DNA from: VAZQ01 sp050179645 | GTDB lineage: Bacteria > Pseudomonadota > Alphaproteobacteria > Rhizobiales > Xanthobacteraceae | DNA length: 64,000 nt | Assembly: GCA_050179645.1 (NCBI GenBank) | Contig: JBFXEX010000009.1 | Coordinates: 1-64,000, forward strand | Reading direction: 5' to 3' | Part shown: positions 27,635 through 38,815 of the stretch, piece after piece | How positions within the stretch are numbered: position 1 is the first letter of the stretch | Layout of the letters: every line of letters begins with the position of its first letter | Notes under the pieces: model-generated | Told to the model about the DNA's origin: nothing | What the model saw: only the letters and a program-made list of their open reading frames with translations | Database searches by the model: none | Program-made: the position numbers and the translations under genes

Positions 27635-27826
27635 TCCGCGCACCGGACGGCCAAACCGCTCGCCGGGTCAAGCTTCTGGGCGCGCCGGGCACCAAGTTCG
27701 GCCGGGACACGCGTCGGGGCAGCAATTTTGGCGCACGGATGCCCCCGTTCATCCGCCGTTCACCATGAAGGTGAGACACTGAGCGCAACGTAACGCTGCC
27801 GTTACGAATCGAGTGAGGTGAACGTC

Positions 27827-28129
27827 ATGCGGAATACCATGACCGCTCTCGCCGCTGCCGCAACGATCGCCGCGGCGACCGTGGCGATGCCGAGCGCTGC
27901 AGATGCCAGGGGGCGTAACTGGCTTGGTCCCGCCATCATCGGCGGCATTGCCGCCGGCATCTTCGTCGGAACCCAGATCGCGGAGCCTCGATATCCGGGG
28001 CCGGTCTATTTCCAATATTCGCAGCCGGGCCCGACCTACTACGAGGTCTACCCGCCGCAATATTACGCGCCGCCGTCGATCGACAATTGCTGGCGCTGGC
28101 GTCACGGCTACCGTCAACGCGTGTGTTGA
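27827..28129 (+). CDS. Small exported protein, Gly/Tyr/Pro-rich
   Basis: 100 residues. A signal peptide (about 1-30, ending SAADARG) precedes a short hydrophobic stretch with GPAIIGGIAAGIFVGTQI and a Tyr/Pro-rich tail (YYEVYPPQYYAPPS) that ends in NCWRWRHGYRQRVC with two cysteines. Related in design to the gene at 28356. The ATG at 27827 is preferred over the in-frame GTG at 27818 because GAGGTG lies at the right distance. Envelope-associated protein of unknown function. Confidence 0.7.
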   Translation: MRNTMTALAAAATIAAATVAMPSAADARGRNWLGPAIIGGIAAGIFVGTQIAEPRYPGPVYFQYSQPGPTYYEVYPPQYYAPPSIDNCWRWRHGYRQRVC

Positions 28130-28156
28130 GTGCTTCGAGTTCCCTGTCCCCGCGTC

Positions 28157-28188
28157 AAGCCGGCATCCCGATTGGATGCCGGCTTTTC
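28157..28188 (+). terminator. Rho-independent terminator after the small exported protein
   Basis: A perfect 10-bp stem AAGCCGGCAT / ATGCCGGCTT with a nine-base loop, followed by T residues. Confidence 0.75.
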
Positions 28189-28355
28189 TGTGTCATCGCC
28201 GGCGGGGGGCGGTACGAATGTCTCCAAATTTCCGACAAATTAACTGGGATTAATGTGTCCGGCTCATACGGGGGCCGTGACTGAATCGGGGCTATCGAAA
28301 AAATCGCTATCCCTCCCGCGTTGGCGCTGGCCGACGACACAAGGAGAATCGCCTA

Positions 28356-28688
28356 ATGAAGAAGACGCTTGCTTCAGTGCTCGCCGCGGCCACGATTGCC
28401 GTGGTGGTGGCTGGTACCGCCACCGATGCTTCCGCACAGTATCGCCGTGGCGGTGGCGCCGTGGCGGCCGGGATTGCCGCCGGCGTGGTCGGCGGCCTGA
28501 TCGTCGGCAGCGCGATTGCGAATTCGCGGCCGGCCTACGTGGTTGCGCCCGCACCCGGCTACGTCGCCTATCCGGCCTATGCGGCCGCCCTGCCCGGCCC
28601 GAACTGCTATTGGACGCGCATGCCGGTCTACGACCGCTGGGGCAACGTGAGGGGCTGGCGCGGCCGCCCGGTCGCGGTCTGCCAGTAA
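28356..28688 (+). CDS. Small exported glycine/alanine-rich protein
   Basis: 110 residues. The signal peptide (about 1-27, ending DASAQ) is followed by YRRGGGAVAAGIAAGVVGGL, a short Gly-rich hydrophobic segment, then PAYVVAPAPGYVAYPAY and a C-terminus NCYWTRMPVYDRWGNVRGWR. The layout (signal, glycine-rich segment, Tyr/Pro linker, C-terminal NC-W motif) parallels the gene at 27827 and suggests tandem duplication and divergence. Start follows ACAAGGAGAATCGCCTA. A terminator follows. Confidence 0.75.
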   Translation: MKKTLASVLAAATIAVVVAGTATDASAQYRRGGGAVAAGIAAGVVGGLIVGSAIANSRPAYVVAPAPGYVAYPAYAAALPGPNCYWTRMPVYDRWGNVRGWRGRPVAVCQ

Positions 28689-28727
28689 GCTGCAGAATTT
28701 GACTCCGGCGAGATGCCGGAACGACGG

Positions 28728-28757
28728 ACCCGGCGGGCATGCCCTGCCGGGTTTTTG
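28728..28757 (+). terminator. Rho-independent terminator after the second small exported protein
   Basis: GC stem ACCCGGC / GCCGGGT with inner pairing around GGGCATGCCC, followed by TTTTT. Confidence 0.85.
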
Positions 28758-28806
28758 TTATGCGCGATGATCGTGCGCGCTGCCTGAATCAGGGGCTACG
28801 CGCCGC

Positions 28807-30069
28807 TCAGTTGGCGCTGCCGCCCTGCATGTGGCTGAGCACATTGCCGGTCGGCCAGCAATCGACTTTGAGGTTATTGGCCTTTTGATAGGCACCGAGC
28901 GCCGAGCGCGTCAGCATGCCGGCTTTGCCGTCGACCTTGTCCTTGTAGAGGCCAAGCTTGGCCAAGTTGCGCTGCATGGTCTCGACGTCGGCGGTGCGAA
29001 GTTGCTTGTCCTTGCTCCAGGACTTTTCGAACGGCCGCGAGTCGGTGATGCGATCGCTCAGATGTCCAACATACAGAACGTAGAGGTCGGAGAAGTTGTA
29101 CTGCTTGATGACGAAGTAGTTCTTCGTCGTCAGGAACGAAGGGCCGTAAATGCCTTCCGGCTGCAGCAATGACGCCGGCTCCGCCAGTTCGGCCGCCGTC
29201 GGCTTGCGGCCGTAGGCCGGCGCGAATCCCTGCTTGAGCCATTCGCCGAGCGGCCGCGTGACTTCCGGCACGCCCATGGTGCAGTCGACCGACTTCGGCG
29301 CGCGCACTTCGTAGGCCCAGTGCATGCCGCGCTGCCAGCCCTTGTTGACGAGCTGCTGCGCCGCCGACGCGAGCGCGTCGGGCACCGAATGCCAGATGTC
29401 CTTCTTGCCGTCGCCGTCGAAGTCGACGGCATGCTTGTAGAACTCCGACGGCAGGAACTGGGTCAGTCCCATCGCGCCGCCCCACGAGGCGCGCATGTCG
29501 CCGATCTTCAGATGGCCCTCGTCGAGCATCTTGAGCGCGTAAAGCAGCTCCTGGGTGAACATCTCCTTGCGGCGGCCGTAGTAGCCCTGCGTCGCCAGCA
29601 CCGTGATGGCGTTCTTGGGCAGCTTGTAGCCGCCGAACGCGGTCTCGCGGCCCCAGATCGCCAGCAGCACGTTGCCGGGCACGCCAAGCTTCTGCTCGAT
29701 CGCCGCCAATGTGCGGCCGTGCTCGGCCGCCAGCTTCTTGGCCTGCGCGGCGAGCCGGGCGATGTTCGCCTCTTTGATGTAGTCGGCCGGGGTCTGCACG
29801 AACTCGGCCTGGCCGGGCGGCGGACGACCGGGGCGGCCCGGGACTTCGAGATCCGGCAGCGTCAGATCGGGCTCGACGCCGCGGATCGCCGAGTCGAATG
29901 TCTTGCGTGAAATGCCCATGGCCTGCGCCTGCGGCCACAGCGACTCGAGCCAGCGCTGGAACGCCGGCTCGGCGGCCGAGGCCGGTGCGCCCGACAACAA
30001 AGCGACACAAAGCGCACCCGCGCCGAGGGACGGGAGGAAGCGGCGAAACCAGGAGGTTATGAGTGCCAT
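28807..30069 (-). CDS. MltB-type lytic murein transglycosylase with C-terminal peptidoglycan-binding domain
   Basis: 420 residues. Signal peptide (about 1-32). A family 103 transglycosylase domain (about 36-330): FQRWLESLWPQAQAMGISRK, AIWGRETAFGGYKLPKNAIT with the catalytic E in GRET, MRASWGGAMGLTQFLPSEFY and FDGDGKKDIW. A C-terminal PG_binding_1-like domain (about 355-415): QRNLAKLGLYKDKVDGKAGM. Cleaves peptidoglycan glycan strands to 1,6-anhydro products in the periplasm. Monocistronic. Confidence 0.92.
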   Translation of the reverse strand: MALITSWFRRFLPSLGAGALCVALLSGAPASAAEPAFQRWLESLWPQAQAMGISRKTFDSAIRGVEPDLTLPDLEVPGRPGRPPPGQAEFVQTPADYIKEANIARLAAQAKKLAAEHGRTLAAIEQKLGVPGNVLLAIWGRETAFGGYKLPKNAITVLATQGYYGRRKEMFTQELLYALKMLDEGHLKIGDMRASWGGAMGLTQFLPSEFYKHAVDFDGDGKKDIWHSVPDALASAAQQLVNKGWQRGMHWAYEVRAPKSVDCTMGVPEVTRPLGEWLKQGFAPAYGRKPTAAELAEPASLLQPEGIYGPSFLTTKNYFVIKQYNFSDLYVLYVGHLSDRITDSRPFEKSWSKDKQLRTADVETMQRNLAKLGLYKDKVDGKAGMLTRSALGAYQKANNLKVDCWPTGNVLSHMQGGSAN

Positions 30070-30275
30070 GCCGACTCTTTCGTGTGCCTGAGTGGTGACG
30101 AATACCGCGCGACTCGACTCGCGCCACGCTGGATCATTGATCTCTGCAACGCCACGATGGCGTCACAATGGCGCCTTGCGGGCTGGTAATCCTTGCATCT
30201 GCGGCGACTGAAGTGGGGATTCGCCGAGGGGATCGCTATCGGCGAGACGTGTCACCGCACGCGGGGGGTGTCACC

Positions 30276-31598
30276 ATGCCTTTGAGCAGCAGCTTCACGG
30301 ATGAAGGCGGCGGCTTTGCGTCGTTCCTGCATCAGGTTCAGAAGTCCTACGTGCCCGAACGCGATATCGACGGGCGAAAATTCGACAAGGCGATGAGCCG
30401 CCTGCGGGCCAGGCTCGAGGAGACGACGACCGCGAGGGCCGACCTCGCCGGCGACCTCGACCTGCGATGCCGCGCCGATGAGGACAACGTCGCTGCGGTG
30501 CTGACCGGCATCACCGCGATCCGCTTCCTGTCGCTGCGCGCGCTGCAGGCGGTCGAGTACCGGCGCCAGTCGCTGTGGAATTTCTCGCACATTGTCTCGA
30601 CGCTCTACGAGCTCGACACCTGGTCGCGCCGGATGTTCGACGCGGTCGACAGCCGGATCGCCGACACCGCGACTGACGGCGGCGTTGTCGCCAGCTACTT
30701 CCAGTCGTTCGGCGACGGCACGCGCACCTTCCCGCTCGCCATCGAAGGCCATTGCCGCTACGTGATGGCGCGCCAGCTCAGCCGCATCAGCAACGAGATC
30801 GACCTCAAGGAGATCCGCCGCTTCGGCGACCATTTCCAGCGCGTCGCGCCGGCGCTGGTGTCGACCGCGGCCGATGCCGGCATGCGCGCCGCCATGCAGA
30901 AATACGTCACCGCCTTCCAGCTTTGCCGTTCGCCGGTCGGCATGAACTTCCTCGAGCTCGGCGTCGCCGCCGAGGAGATGAAGCTGTGGCTCGAACGGCA
31001 CCGCGAACAGTTTACGCCACAGGGCATAGCTCGCATCGAGCAGTTCCTCGACCGGCATGACGCCATGCTGCAGGGCTCGCGGACATGGCAGCGGCTGCAG
31101 GCGCTGGCCGCCCGGCCGGAAGCGACCTTCGAGCGCAGCGCCCAGCTGATCGTGCTGTGCAAGCCGATCTACAACGAGATCAGGAACCTGGGCTCGATCC
31201 AGTTCAGCGCCAATATCGACATGTATCTCGGTTTCCGGCTGCGCGCCGCCGAACGGCTGGTGCAGGCGTTTCCGCACGGGCCCGCGAACCTGCCGGCGCT
31301 GGTCACGGTGCTGCACGACTTCGCGTTCGCGATCCGCGACATCCTGCTTTTCATGGGCAAGACCGTGGTGCAGAGCCTCCAGGAGTCTCCAGACGCACCG
31401 CCTGCCGACGGCGAGCCGTCAAAAGGCGCGGTCGCGGCGACGGTGACGTTCTTCCGGCTGATCGAAGACGCCGCCCGCGAACTTGCCACCCGCGCGCCCG
31501 AGCATTTCGGCTGGCTCGACCAGCTCTATGCCGAACTCGATGACCTCCCCGCGGAGGTCTCCGGCGAACTGCTCGCCTTCACGCCGCGCGCCCGATAG
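30276..31598 (+). CDS. Large, mostly alpha-helical protein of unknown function
   Basis: 440 residues, no signal peptide, no strong membrane segments. Rich in predicted helices with Arg/Leu/Glu (RLRARLEETTTARADLAGDL, IRFLSLRALQAVEYRRQSLW, YLGFRLRAAERLVQAFPHGP) and one DILLFMGKTVVQS segment. No catalytic motif is seen and I do not recognise a family. The start at 30276 follows GGGGGGTGTCACC; the upstream open frame is rejected. Divergent from the lytic transglycosylase and upstream of a Bug receptor gene. Could be a cytoplasmic scaffold or helical bundle. Confidence 0.75.
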   Translation: MPLSSSFTDEGGGFASFLHQVQKSYVPERDIDGRKFDKAMSRLRARLEETTTARADLAGDLDLRCRADEDNVAAVLTGITAIRFLSLRALQAVEYRRQSLWNFSHIVSTLYELDTWSRRMFDAVDSRIADTATDGGVVASYFQSFGDGTRTFPLAIEGHCRYVMARQLSRISNEIDLKEIRRFGDHFQRVAPALVSTAADAGMRAAMQKYVTAFQLCRSPVGMNFLELGVAAEEMKLWLERHREQFTPQGIARIEQFLDRHDAMLQGSRTWQRLQALAARPEATFERSAQLIVLCKPIYNEIRNLGSIQFSANIDMYLGFRLRAAERLVQAFPHGPANLPALVTVLHDFAFAIRDILLFMGKTVVQSLQESPDAPPADGEPSKGAVAATVTFFRLIEDAARELATRAPEHFGWLDQLYAELDDLPAEVSGELLAFTPRAR

Positions 31599-31858
31599 CC
31601 AGCGAAGGCTGCAGAGCGAGACAAAGCTCCCATCACTCTCCTTGGCCCGGCCGCGCTCTTGCGCGCGCCCGGGCGAAAGTGCTCGTTGAGCAAGGTCGCT
31701 TGCTGCGCGAAAACGCGGCAGACGGGGTCTCACCATGCGCTCGTCCTATGCCTTGGCCGTGGGCGGTCGGCCCCGGCGTGCAGCAGGCCATCCATTGATC
31801 CTGAAAAAACGGCAAGGAATTTGCTTCCGGTAGGGGGAACCCTACAAGGAGAATGCGA

Positions 31859-32833
31859 ATGAAGCGTGCTGCAGGATTGCTGTTATCTCTAGGAGTTGTA
31901 TTTACCCCCGGCGTGCTGCGAGCGGAGGACGCTTGGCCGACCCGGCCCATTACCTTCGTCGTGCCGTATGGCGCCGGCGGCTACACCGACTTGGTCGGCC
32001 GACTCACAGCGCGCTATGTTGAAAAGGCTCTCGGCAAGCCCGTCGTGGTGGACAACCGTGCGGGCGCGGGCGGCATCGTCGGCGCCCAGGCGGTCGCGAA
32101 TGCGGCTCCCGATGGCTACACGTTCTGCGTCTGCAGCATCGGCGCCATTTCGGTCGCGCCGTTCGACCCCGCCAAGAAGGTGAACTACGATCCGCTGCGT
32201 GATCTTGCCCCCGTCGGCGTCGTCAGCTCGATTTCGCAGGTCGTCATCGTCAGGAAGGAACTGCCGCTCAAGTCGATGACGGAGCTTGTGTCCTATGCCA
32301 AGGCCAATCCCGGCAAGCTGAACTATGGCTCCAGCGGAGCGGGCGGCCTGACTCACTATTCGGTCGAGTTGTTCCAGGCCCGCACCGGCACCAAGATGGT
32401 GCATGTGCCGTTCAAGGGCGGAGCACCATCAACGACTGCGGTGATCGCGGGCCAGGTTGATTTTTCGTTTGCCAATATGACTGACGGCCTCCCGCAGGTT
32501 ACGGCAGGGGCGGTGCACGGCCTCGCTGTCACCTCGAGCAAGCGAAGCCCTTATCTGCCTGACCTCCCGACCGTCGGGGAGGCCGCGGCACTCCCTAATT
32601 TCGTGGTCGAGACCTGGAACGGCATCATGGCGCCGGCGAAGACGCCGCAACCGATTGTGCAGAAGCTGGCCGGCATCCTGATCAAGATGGCCGACGACCC
32701 GGAGGTGAAGGAGATCATGCGCAAGGCCGGCTCCGACACCGCCAAGACCACGCCCGAGGAGTTTCGCGCCCAAATCCAGCGGGAGATCACGCAGTGGACG
32801 CCGCTGATCAAGGAGATCGCGGCGCAGAAATAG
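31859..32833 (+). CDS. Tripartite tricarboxylate transporter (Bug/TctC) family solute receptor
   Basis: 324 residues. Signal peptide, then WPTRPITFVVPYGAGGYTDL, PVVVDNRAGAGGIVGAQAVA, APDGYTFCVCS, VPFKGGAPSTTAVIAGQVDF and DLPTVGEAAALPNFV: a full Bug receptor. Two ATGs occur; the second (31859) is seven bases after AAGGAG and is preferred, since the first (31853) is too close. No membrane subunits nearby. An amidohydrolase is encoded convergently downstream. Confidence 0.87.
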   Translation: MKRAAGLLLSLGVVFTPGVLRAEDAWPTRPITFVVPYGAGGYTDLVGRLTARYVEKALGKPVVVDNRAGAGGIVGAQAVANAAPDGYTFCVCSIGAISVAPFDPAKKVNYDPLRDLAPVGVVSSISQVVIVRKELPLKSMTELVSYAKANPGKLNYGSSGAGGLTHYSVELFQARTGTKMVHVPFKGGAPSTTAVIAGQVDFSFANMTDGLPQVTAGAVHGLAVTSSKRSPYLPDLPTVGEAAALPNFVVETWNGIMAPAKTPQPIVQKLAGILIKMADDPEVKEIMRKAGSDTAKTTPEEFRAQIQREITQWTPLIKEIAAQK

Positions 32834-32896
32834 CCGCGGCGCGCCGAGACCCACCCCCTAAAGCGGGATTCGCTGACGTTCACCGCGCGCCCTCTT

Positions 32897-32974
32897 CCGT
32901 TGGTCCCCGCGCAAGCGGGGACCAACGCGCGAAGCGCATGCAAGAAGGCCTGGATGCCCGCTTTCGCGGGGAAA
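32897..32974. repeat. Diverged palindromic repeat, CGTCCCCGCGGAAGCG family, copy 2
   Basis: Contains a perfect hairpin GTTGGTCCCCGC-GCAA-GCGGGGACCAAC (32899-32926) and the second arm CCCGCTTTCGCGGGGA. Fills the gap between convergent genes and may end transcription from both sides. Confidence 0.65.
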
Positions 32975-33008
32975 AGAGCGCGCAATTTAAGCAGGATCAG
33001 AGTCGAGT

Positions 33009-34496
33009 CTAATTGGCGCGCGGGAACGAGTAAGGACTCATCTCGTCGGCGGTGCGGCCATGCGGGTCCCAGTTCTGCCAGCCGGCCCAGACGCGCTCGC
33101 CGGCAGCTTGGGCTTGGGCCCGCAGTTCGGCAAAGTCGATGCCGGGGATGCGGCCCTTTTCCACCCTCACGACTCCATCAACGATCACGGTGTCAACGTC
33201 GTTGCCGATGCCGCAATCGATCAGGCTCTTGATCGGATCGCGCACCGGCCCGAAGCGAAGGCTGTCGCCGCCGCTGAGGTCTATGATGACAATATCGGCC
33301 TTGGCGCCGGGAGCGAGCCGGCCAATATCGTCGCGCCCGACGGAGTGCGCCCCGCCGAGCGTTGCGGCCTCGAACACCTGCGCCGCGGTCGCGGCCGTGA
33401 GGTTGCGGCTCGCCACCTTGCCGAAATAAGAGGCATTACGCATCTGCAGAATCATGTCCCGCGGATAGGTGTCGGTGCCGAGCGCAATGTTGACGCCGGC
33501 CTTGCGGTAGGTTTCCCAATTGTCGAGGAAGCGTCCCCGCCGCGCCACGTTGACCGGGCAATGCGAGATCGAGCAGCGATGCGATCCCATGATCTCCAGG
33601 TCGTTGGAGCCGGAATAGTTCATCAGAGGATTGTCGCAGGTGAAGTTCCCATGCCCGATGTTGAGCTTGTCCGACATCAGGCCGATATCGCGCAGCAGCT
33701 CCACTGACGTCCTTTGGTGTTCGCGGATGATGTCGAACACTTCGTGGATATTGTAGGCGGCATGGATCGCGACGGGGAGATCGCGCTCCTTCGCCGTATC
33801 GGCAGCCTTGCGCATCAGCGGAACCGTGCAGGTCTCGATCTCCCGCGGCACCAGGATGCCGCGGACCAGATCGCCATGCGCACCCTGGTATCGGTCGATG
33901 AACTCGAGCGCGAGATCGAACTCCCGCTCGCCGCCGGCTTCGTCCATCACCCGGACGAGCTTGCCATCCTCGCCGCCGATCCACCGCCCGCTATCGAAGC
34001 CCGGCCCGAGATAGGCGCGAATTCCGAGTTCGCCGACGACTTGAAGCAGCGCCTGCTGGACGCGCAGCTGACTGCCGAACTCGACGAATGTCGTAATGCC
34101 GTTGCGCAGCAGTTCGGCAATGGTAAACTTGGCGTTGAGCAGCAGGTCGTCGACCACCGAGTTATCGTCGGGGCGGACGTAGCGCGGGTCGCCGCCGACA
34201 CGGGTGCCCGCCCGCGCGACGCTGATTTCCAGGAAGGGCTGGCCAAAATAGTCGCCGCGGCCGACGTCCGAGATCAGCCGGTGCGAGGCGCGGTGTCCGG
34301 AATGCACGTGCGTATCGATGAAGCCCGGCGCGACCAGCTTGTCGCTCGCATCGATCTCCTGATCGATATCACCGTCGAACCGCTCACCGACGAAGATGAC
34401 GGTGTTGCCTTCGTAGACTAATTCCGCATTTCGCCACAGCGTATGATGACCGTCGGCATGTCCCACCAGCCAGCCGGATTTGATGCGCGTGCGCAT
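33009..34496 (-). CDS. Amidohydrolase-superfamily deaminase/chlorohydrolase-like enzyme
   Basis: 495 residues. Metal-site motif GFIDTHVHSGHR (H-X-H, about residues 58-69), then a mid-barrel histidine in AIHAAYNIHE, a third metal His in NIGHGNF and the conserved D of ALGTDTYPRD. The C-terminus is the typical LAPGAKADIVIIDL strand with VDTVIVDGVVRVEKGR. It resembles the TrzN/AtzA/cytosine-deaminase group (cytosolic, Zn or Fe), which hydrolyses C-N or C-Cl bonds on rings or guanidines; the substrate cannot be fixed. Convergent with a Bug receptor gene. Confidence 0.87.
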   Translation of the reverse strand: MRTRIKSGWLVGHADGHHTLWRNAELVYEGNTVIFVGERFDGDIDQEIDASDKLVAPGFIDTHVHSGHRASHRLISDVGRGDYFGQPFLEISVARAGTRVGGDPRYVRPDDNSVVDDLLLNAKFTIAELLRNGITTFVEFGSQLRVQQALLQVVGELGIRAYLGPGFDSGRWIGGEDGKLVRVMDEAGGEREFDLALEFIDRYQGAHGDLVRGILVPREIETCTVPLMRKAADTAKERDLPVAIHAAYNIHEVFDIIREHQRTSVELLRDIGLMSDKLNIGHGNFTCDNPLMNYSGSNDLEIMGSHRCSISHCPVNVARRGRFLDNWETYRKAGVNIALGTDTYPRDMILQMRNASYFGKVASRNLTAATAAQVFEAATLGGAHSVGRDDIGRLAPGAKADIVIIDLSGGDSLRFGPVRDPIKSLIDCGIGNDVDTVIVDGVVRVEKGRIPGIDFAELRAQAQAAGERVWAGWQNWDPHGRTADEMSPYSFPRAN

Positions 34497-34745
34497 GAAC
34501 GTCCCTCACCTGTTCAAAACCGCCGGCAGCGTACTGGTGACGGTTTCGAAGGTGATTGGCAAGAGCGTGATGCAACGGTGCCCGGCCGTCGCGATCGGAT
34601 ATCGAACGAACGTTCGACAGTACATTGAGTATCGGCTTTAGCAGCTGCCGAAAATTTAGCCGGGTCGGTGTTTGCGCATTCAAGATCGATTCCGGATAGC
34701 CGCTGCGAGCTTCCGGAATAACGCGGAGAGTTTTTCAACCGCCTG

Positions 34746-35330
34746 TCAGGTGTGGGCGGCGTCGCCGTTGGGTACGTGCGTACCGAGCCGGTCGACGAAG
34801 GCGATGCCGATCGCCGACACGATGAATGTCAGGTGGATCAGCGTCTGCCACATGATGCCGGTCTCGGTGAACGTCGCCCGCTCCGTGCCAAGGTTGCCGG
34901 CCTCGATGAACGTGCGCAGCAGGTGGATCGACGAGATGCCGATGATCGCCATGGCGAGCTTGATCTTGAGCACGCTGGCGTTGACGTGGCTCAGCCATTC
35001 CGGTGAATCGGGATGGCCTTCGAGCTCGAGCCTCGAAACGAAGGTCTCGTAGCCGCCGACGATCACCATTACCAGCAGGTTGGAGATCATCACCACGTCG
35101 ATCAAGCCGAGCACCACCAGCATGATCTGCTGCTCGGAGAACGAGGTCGCGTGCAGCACGAGGTGCCACAGCTCCTTCACGAACAGCACCACATAGACGC
35201 CCTGCGCCACGATCAGGCCGATATAGAGCGGGAGTTGCAGCCAGCGCGAGCCGAAGATGAGGCTCGGCAGCGGCCGCAGCTTGCGGGCAACGACAGGCGG
35301 CGGGAGAGGCGTCTCTGGCGCCATGGACAT
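34746..35330 (-). CDS. UPF0114 / TIGR00645 (YqhA-like) membrane protein
   Basis: 194 residues. The family starts at SLIFGSRWLQLPLYIGLIVA and has four membrane segments (about 28-50, 70-95, 120-145 and 160-180) with MIGGYE-like VIVGGYETFVSRL, DSPEWLSHVN and the end FIVSAIGIAFVDRL. Cytoplasmic-membrane protein of unknown function. The ATG at 35330 is taken; upstream open frame is not family-like. Stands alone; convergent side is an open gap. Confidence 0.88.
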   Translation of the reverse strand: MSMAPETPLPPPVVARKLRPLPSLIFGSRWLQLPLYIGLIVAQGVYVVLFVKELWHLVLHATSFSEQQIMLVVLGLIDVVMISNLLVMVIVGGYETFVSRLELEGHPDSPEWLSHVNASVLKIKLAMAIIGISSIHLLRTFIEAGNLGTERATFTETGIMWQTLIHLTFIVSAIGIAFVDRLGTHVPNGDAAHT

Positions 35331-35415
35331 GCGGGTCATCCCTCGGAAACGATTTCCGCCATCCGGCGGCTTTCGCCGACGCTTATAGGCGATTCGTGAT
35401 GGTCGAACGACGCAC

Positions 35416-36189
35416 TCACCGCACCGCCACAATGAACAGCCGCGGAAACTTCAGCAACACTTTGCCGTCGTAGCGCGCCGGATAGGCCTCGGCGATCTTC
35501 GCGCCGTAGGCGGCGAGATAAGCCGAGCGCATGGCAGGATCAAGTGCCGACGTGTACAACCTGAGCGACGAGCCCTTGAACCACTCGACGATGGCCTGCG
35601 GCCCCGGCATCACGTGGTTGTAATGGATGTGCCAGACATCGAGATGTCGGCACAGCGGCTTGAGCAGGTCGTAGTACTCGCCCGGGGTCGGCAGGTCGTC
35701 GCGCGCGGCGGCGTCAAGCGCCTGGTTGCCGGCCCATGGCCCGCTCGCCGCCACCTCGCGCATCAGCCTGAGCGCCGGTTCGTGGACGTTGTCCGGCATC
35801 TGCACCGCCAGCACGCCGCCCTCGGGCAGCGCGGAGAGGAGCCGCCGCAGCACCGCCGGGTGATCCGGCAGCCACTGGAACACAGCGTTGGCGAACAACA
35901 GGTCGGTCTCGCCGTCCGGGTTCCAGGTTGCGATGTCGGCCTCGACGAACCTGCACGCCGGCAGCCGCTCGCGCGCCTGGCGCAGCATGTCGGGCGAGGA
36001 ATCGAGCCCGATCACCTCGGCGTCGGGAAACCGCTCGATCAGCAGTTCGGTCGAGTTGCCCGGCCCGCAGCCGAGATCGACCACGCGGCGCGGCCGCGCG
36101 AGCGGCACCTGCGCCAGCAGGTCGCGCGGCGGGCGTGTGCGCTCGTCCTCGAACTTCAGATATTGGCGGGCGGACCAGTCGTCGGACAT
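35416..36189 (-). CDS. tam: Trans-aconitate 2-methyltransferase
   Basis: 257 residues. Class I SAM methyltransferase with VVDLGCGPGNSTELL (SAM motif, about 35-49), VIGLDSSPDMLRQAR, DLLFANAVFQWLPDH and ALPEGGVLAVQMPDNVHEPA. The opening DWSARQYLKFEDERTRPPRD is the Tam family start. It methylates trans-aconitate, detoxifying a by-product of the TCA cycle. It follows ettA by 17 bases on the same strand, so likely one transcript. Confidence 0.9.
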   Translation of the reverse strand: MSDDWSARQYLKFEDERTRPPRDLLAQVPLARPRRVVDLGCGPGNSTELLIERFPDAEVIGLDSSPDMLRQARERLPACRFVEADIATWNPDGETDLLFANAVFQWLPDHPAVLRRLLSALPEGGVLAVQMPDNVHEPALRLMREVAASGPWAGNQALDAAARDDLPTPGEYYDLLKPLCRHLDVWHIHYNHVMPGPQAIVEWFKGSSLRLYTSALDPAMRSAYLAAYGAKIAEAYPARYDGKVLLKFPRLFIVAVR

Positions 36190-36206
36190 GAGTGGAAACG
36201 ATACCG

Positions 36207-37859
<1,653 letters not shown>

Positions 37860-38289
37860 AAGGCGCCCTGCCCTTCATGTGGTTGGGGCGGCAGCCAAGT
37901 CCACGCAGGCTGCGGAACCTCGATGCCGGCACCGGATGGGGGGAATTCGCGGCTCATGTAGCCACTGGCAGCTATAAGAGCAAGCAACGGCTGAGACACC
38001 CGCCCGGCGCAGTGACCGGTCGTCTGCCGGGCCACGCAAGCCGCGGGAAGGAGCCCGATACCGGAACACGGCCGGAGCGGTCCAAAGTGTGACCTTGCCA
38101 CGCGAGCCATTAACCCTTGCCGCAGCAATTCTGCAACAGGGAGCGCAAAAGCCTCAAAACGGGGCCATTTCTTACCTCATTTTAACATAGTGTGCCGCAA
38201 AAAGGCTAGTCGCAACGGGGCGTTACGTGCGACAGCTAAGATGCTGGCGGGGAAGTTACCGGCATCTCATAGCTGACCGGAGGGGTGTT
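37860..38289. other. Intergenic region, 430 bases
   Basis: Upstream of ettA (minus) and of a 77-residue ORF (plus). No ORF of quality. An AT-rich block at about 38165-38190 (TTACCTCATTTTAACATAGT) could hold a promoter for the plus-strand gene; nothing more specific is seen. Confidence 0.4.
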
Positions 38290-38523
38290 ATGGGGACCAA
38301 AGGGGCCGTTCGGGGCAATTCAAGTCAGCGTCAGGCACACAGCTTGGCCAGCGACTTCCGTCATTTCGTCCGGGACTTTGCGAAGGCGGTGTTTGATCCG
38401 TACCGGCCTGAGCTGCACTACATGCGCGGTCCGGGCCCGAAGTGGCACGCCAAGCATCGCCCGGCGGCGCCTTCCTACGATGCGGTCTCGGTCGCCGGCC
38501 TGGTACGGATCAAGGCGCGCTAA
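38290..38523 (+). CDS. Small basic protein of unknown function
   Basis: 77 residues. It starts MGTKGAVRGNSSQRQAH and continues SLASDFRHFVRDFAKAVFDP, then YRPELHYMRGPGPKWHAKHR and a short hydrophobic end SYDAVSVAGLVRIKAR. Basic, no signal, no domain recognised. The ribosome-binding site GGAGGGGTGTT sits immediately upstream of the ATG. No operon partner. Confidence 0.6.
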   Translation: MGTKGAVRGNSSQRQAHSLASDFRHFVRDFAKAVFDPYRPELHYMRGPGPKWHAKHRPAAPSYDAVSVAGLVRIKAR

Positions 38524-38815
38524 TCTCCGTCATCGGCATTTCGATTTTCGGTCGCCACTGCCCGGCCGCGCTTTCAGTGACACCGATTTGATCGACCCAA
38601 CATTGCGTGGGCTCTGACACAGAGCCGGCCGCGAACACCCGCCTTTTTTGCGCCCGCTCTCTCCATTCCCCTCCCCTGCGTAGCGGTGGGGAGGGAGACG
38701 AGAGAACGCCGTCAGTGCCAGGATGGCCGGCGTCGCGCCGCATGGGACGATGACTGTGCTATAGAACGTCCTCCCCTCCCGCCGTCTCTAGCCGGCCAAC
38801 TCACGGACCCGCCCG

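Noticed and set aside
32899..32926. Perfect hairpin considered as a CRISPR-like repeat or tRNA-like structure
   Set aside because: A single palindrome of a dispersed repeat family, with no regular spacing, spacers or tRNA features.
34607..34616. Palindrome CGAACGTTCG in the gap upstream of the amidohydrolase
   Set aside because: Only 10 bases, with no regulator nearby; expected by chance in GC-rich DNA.
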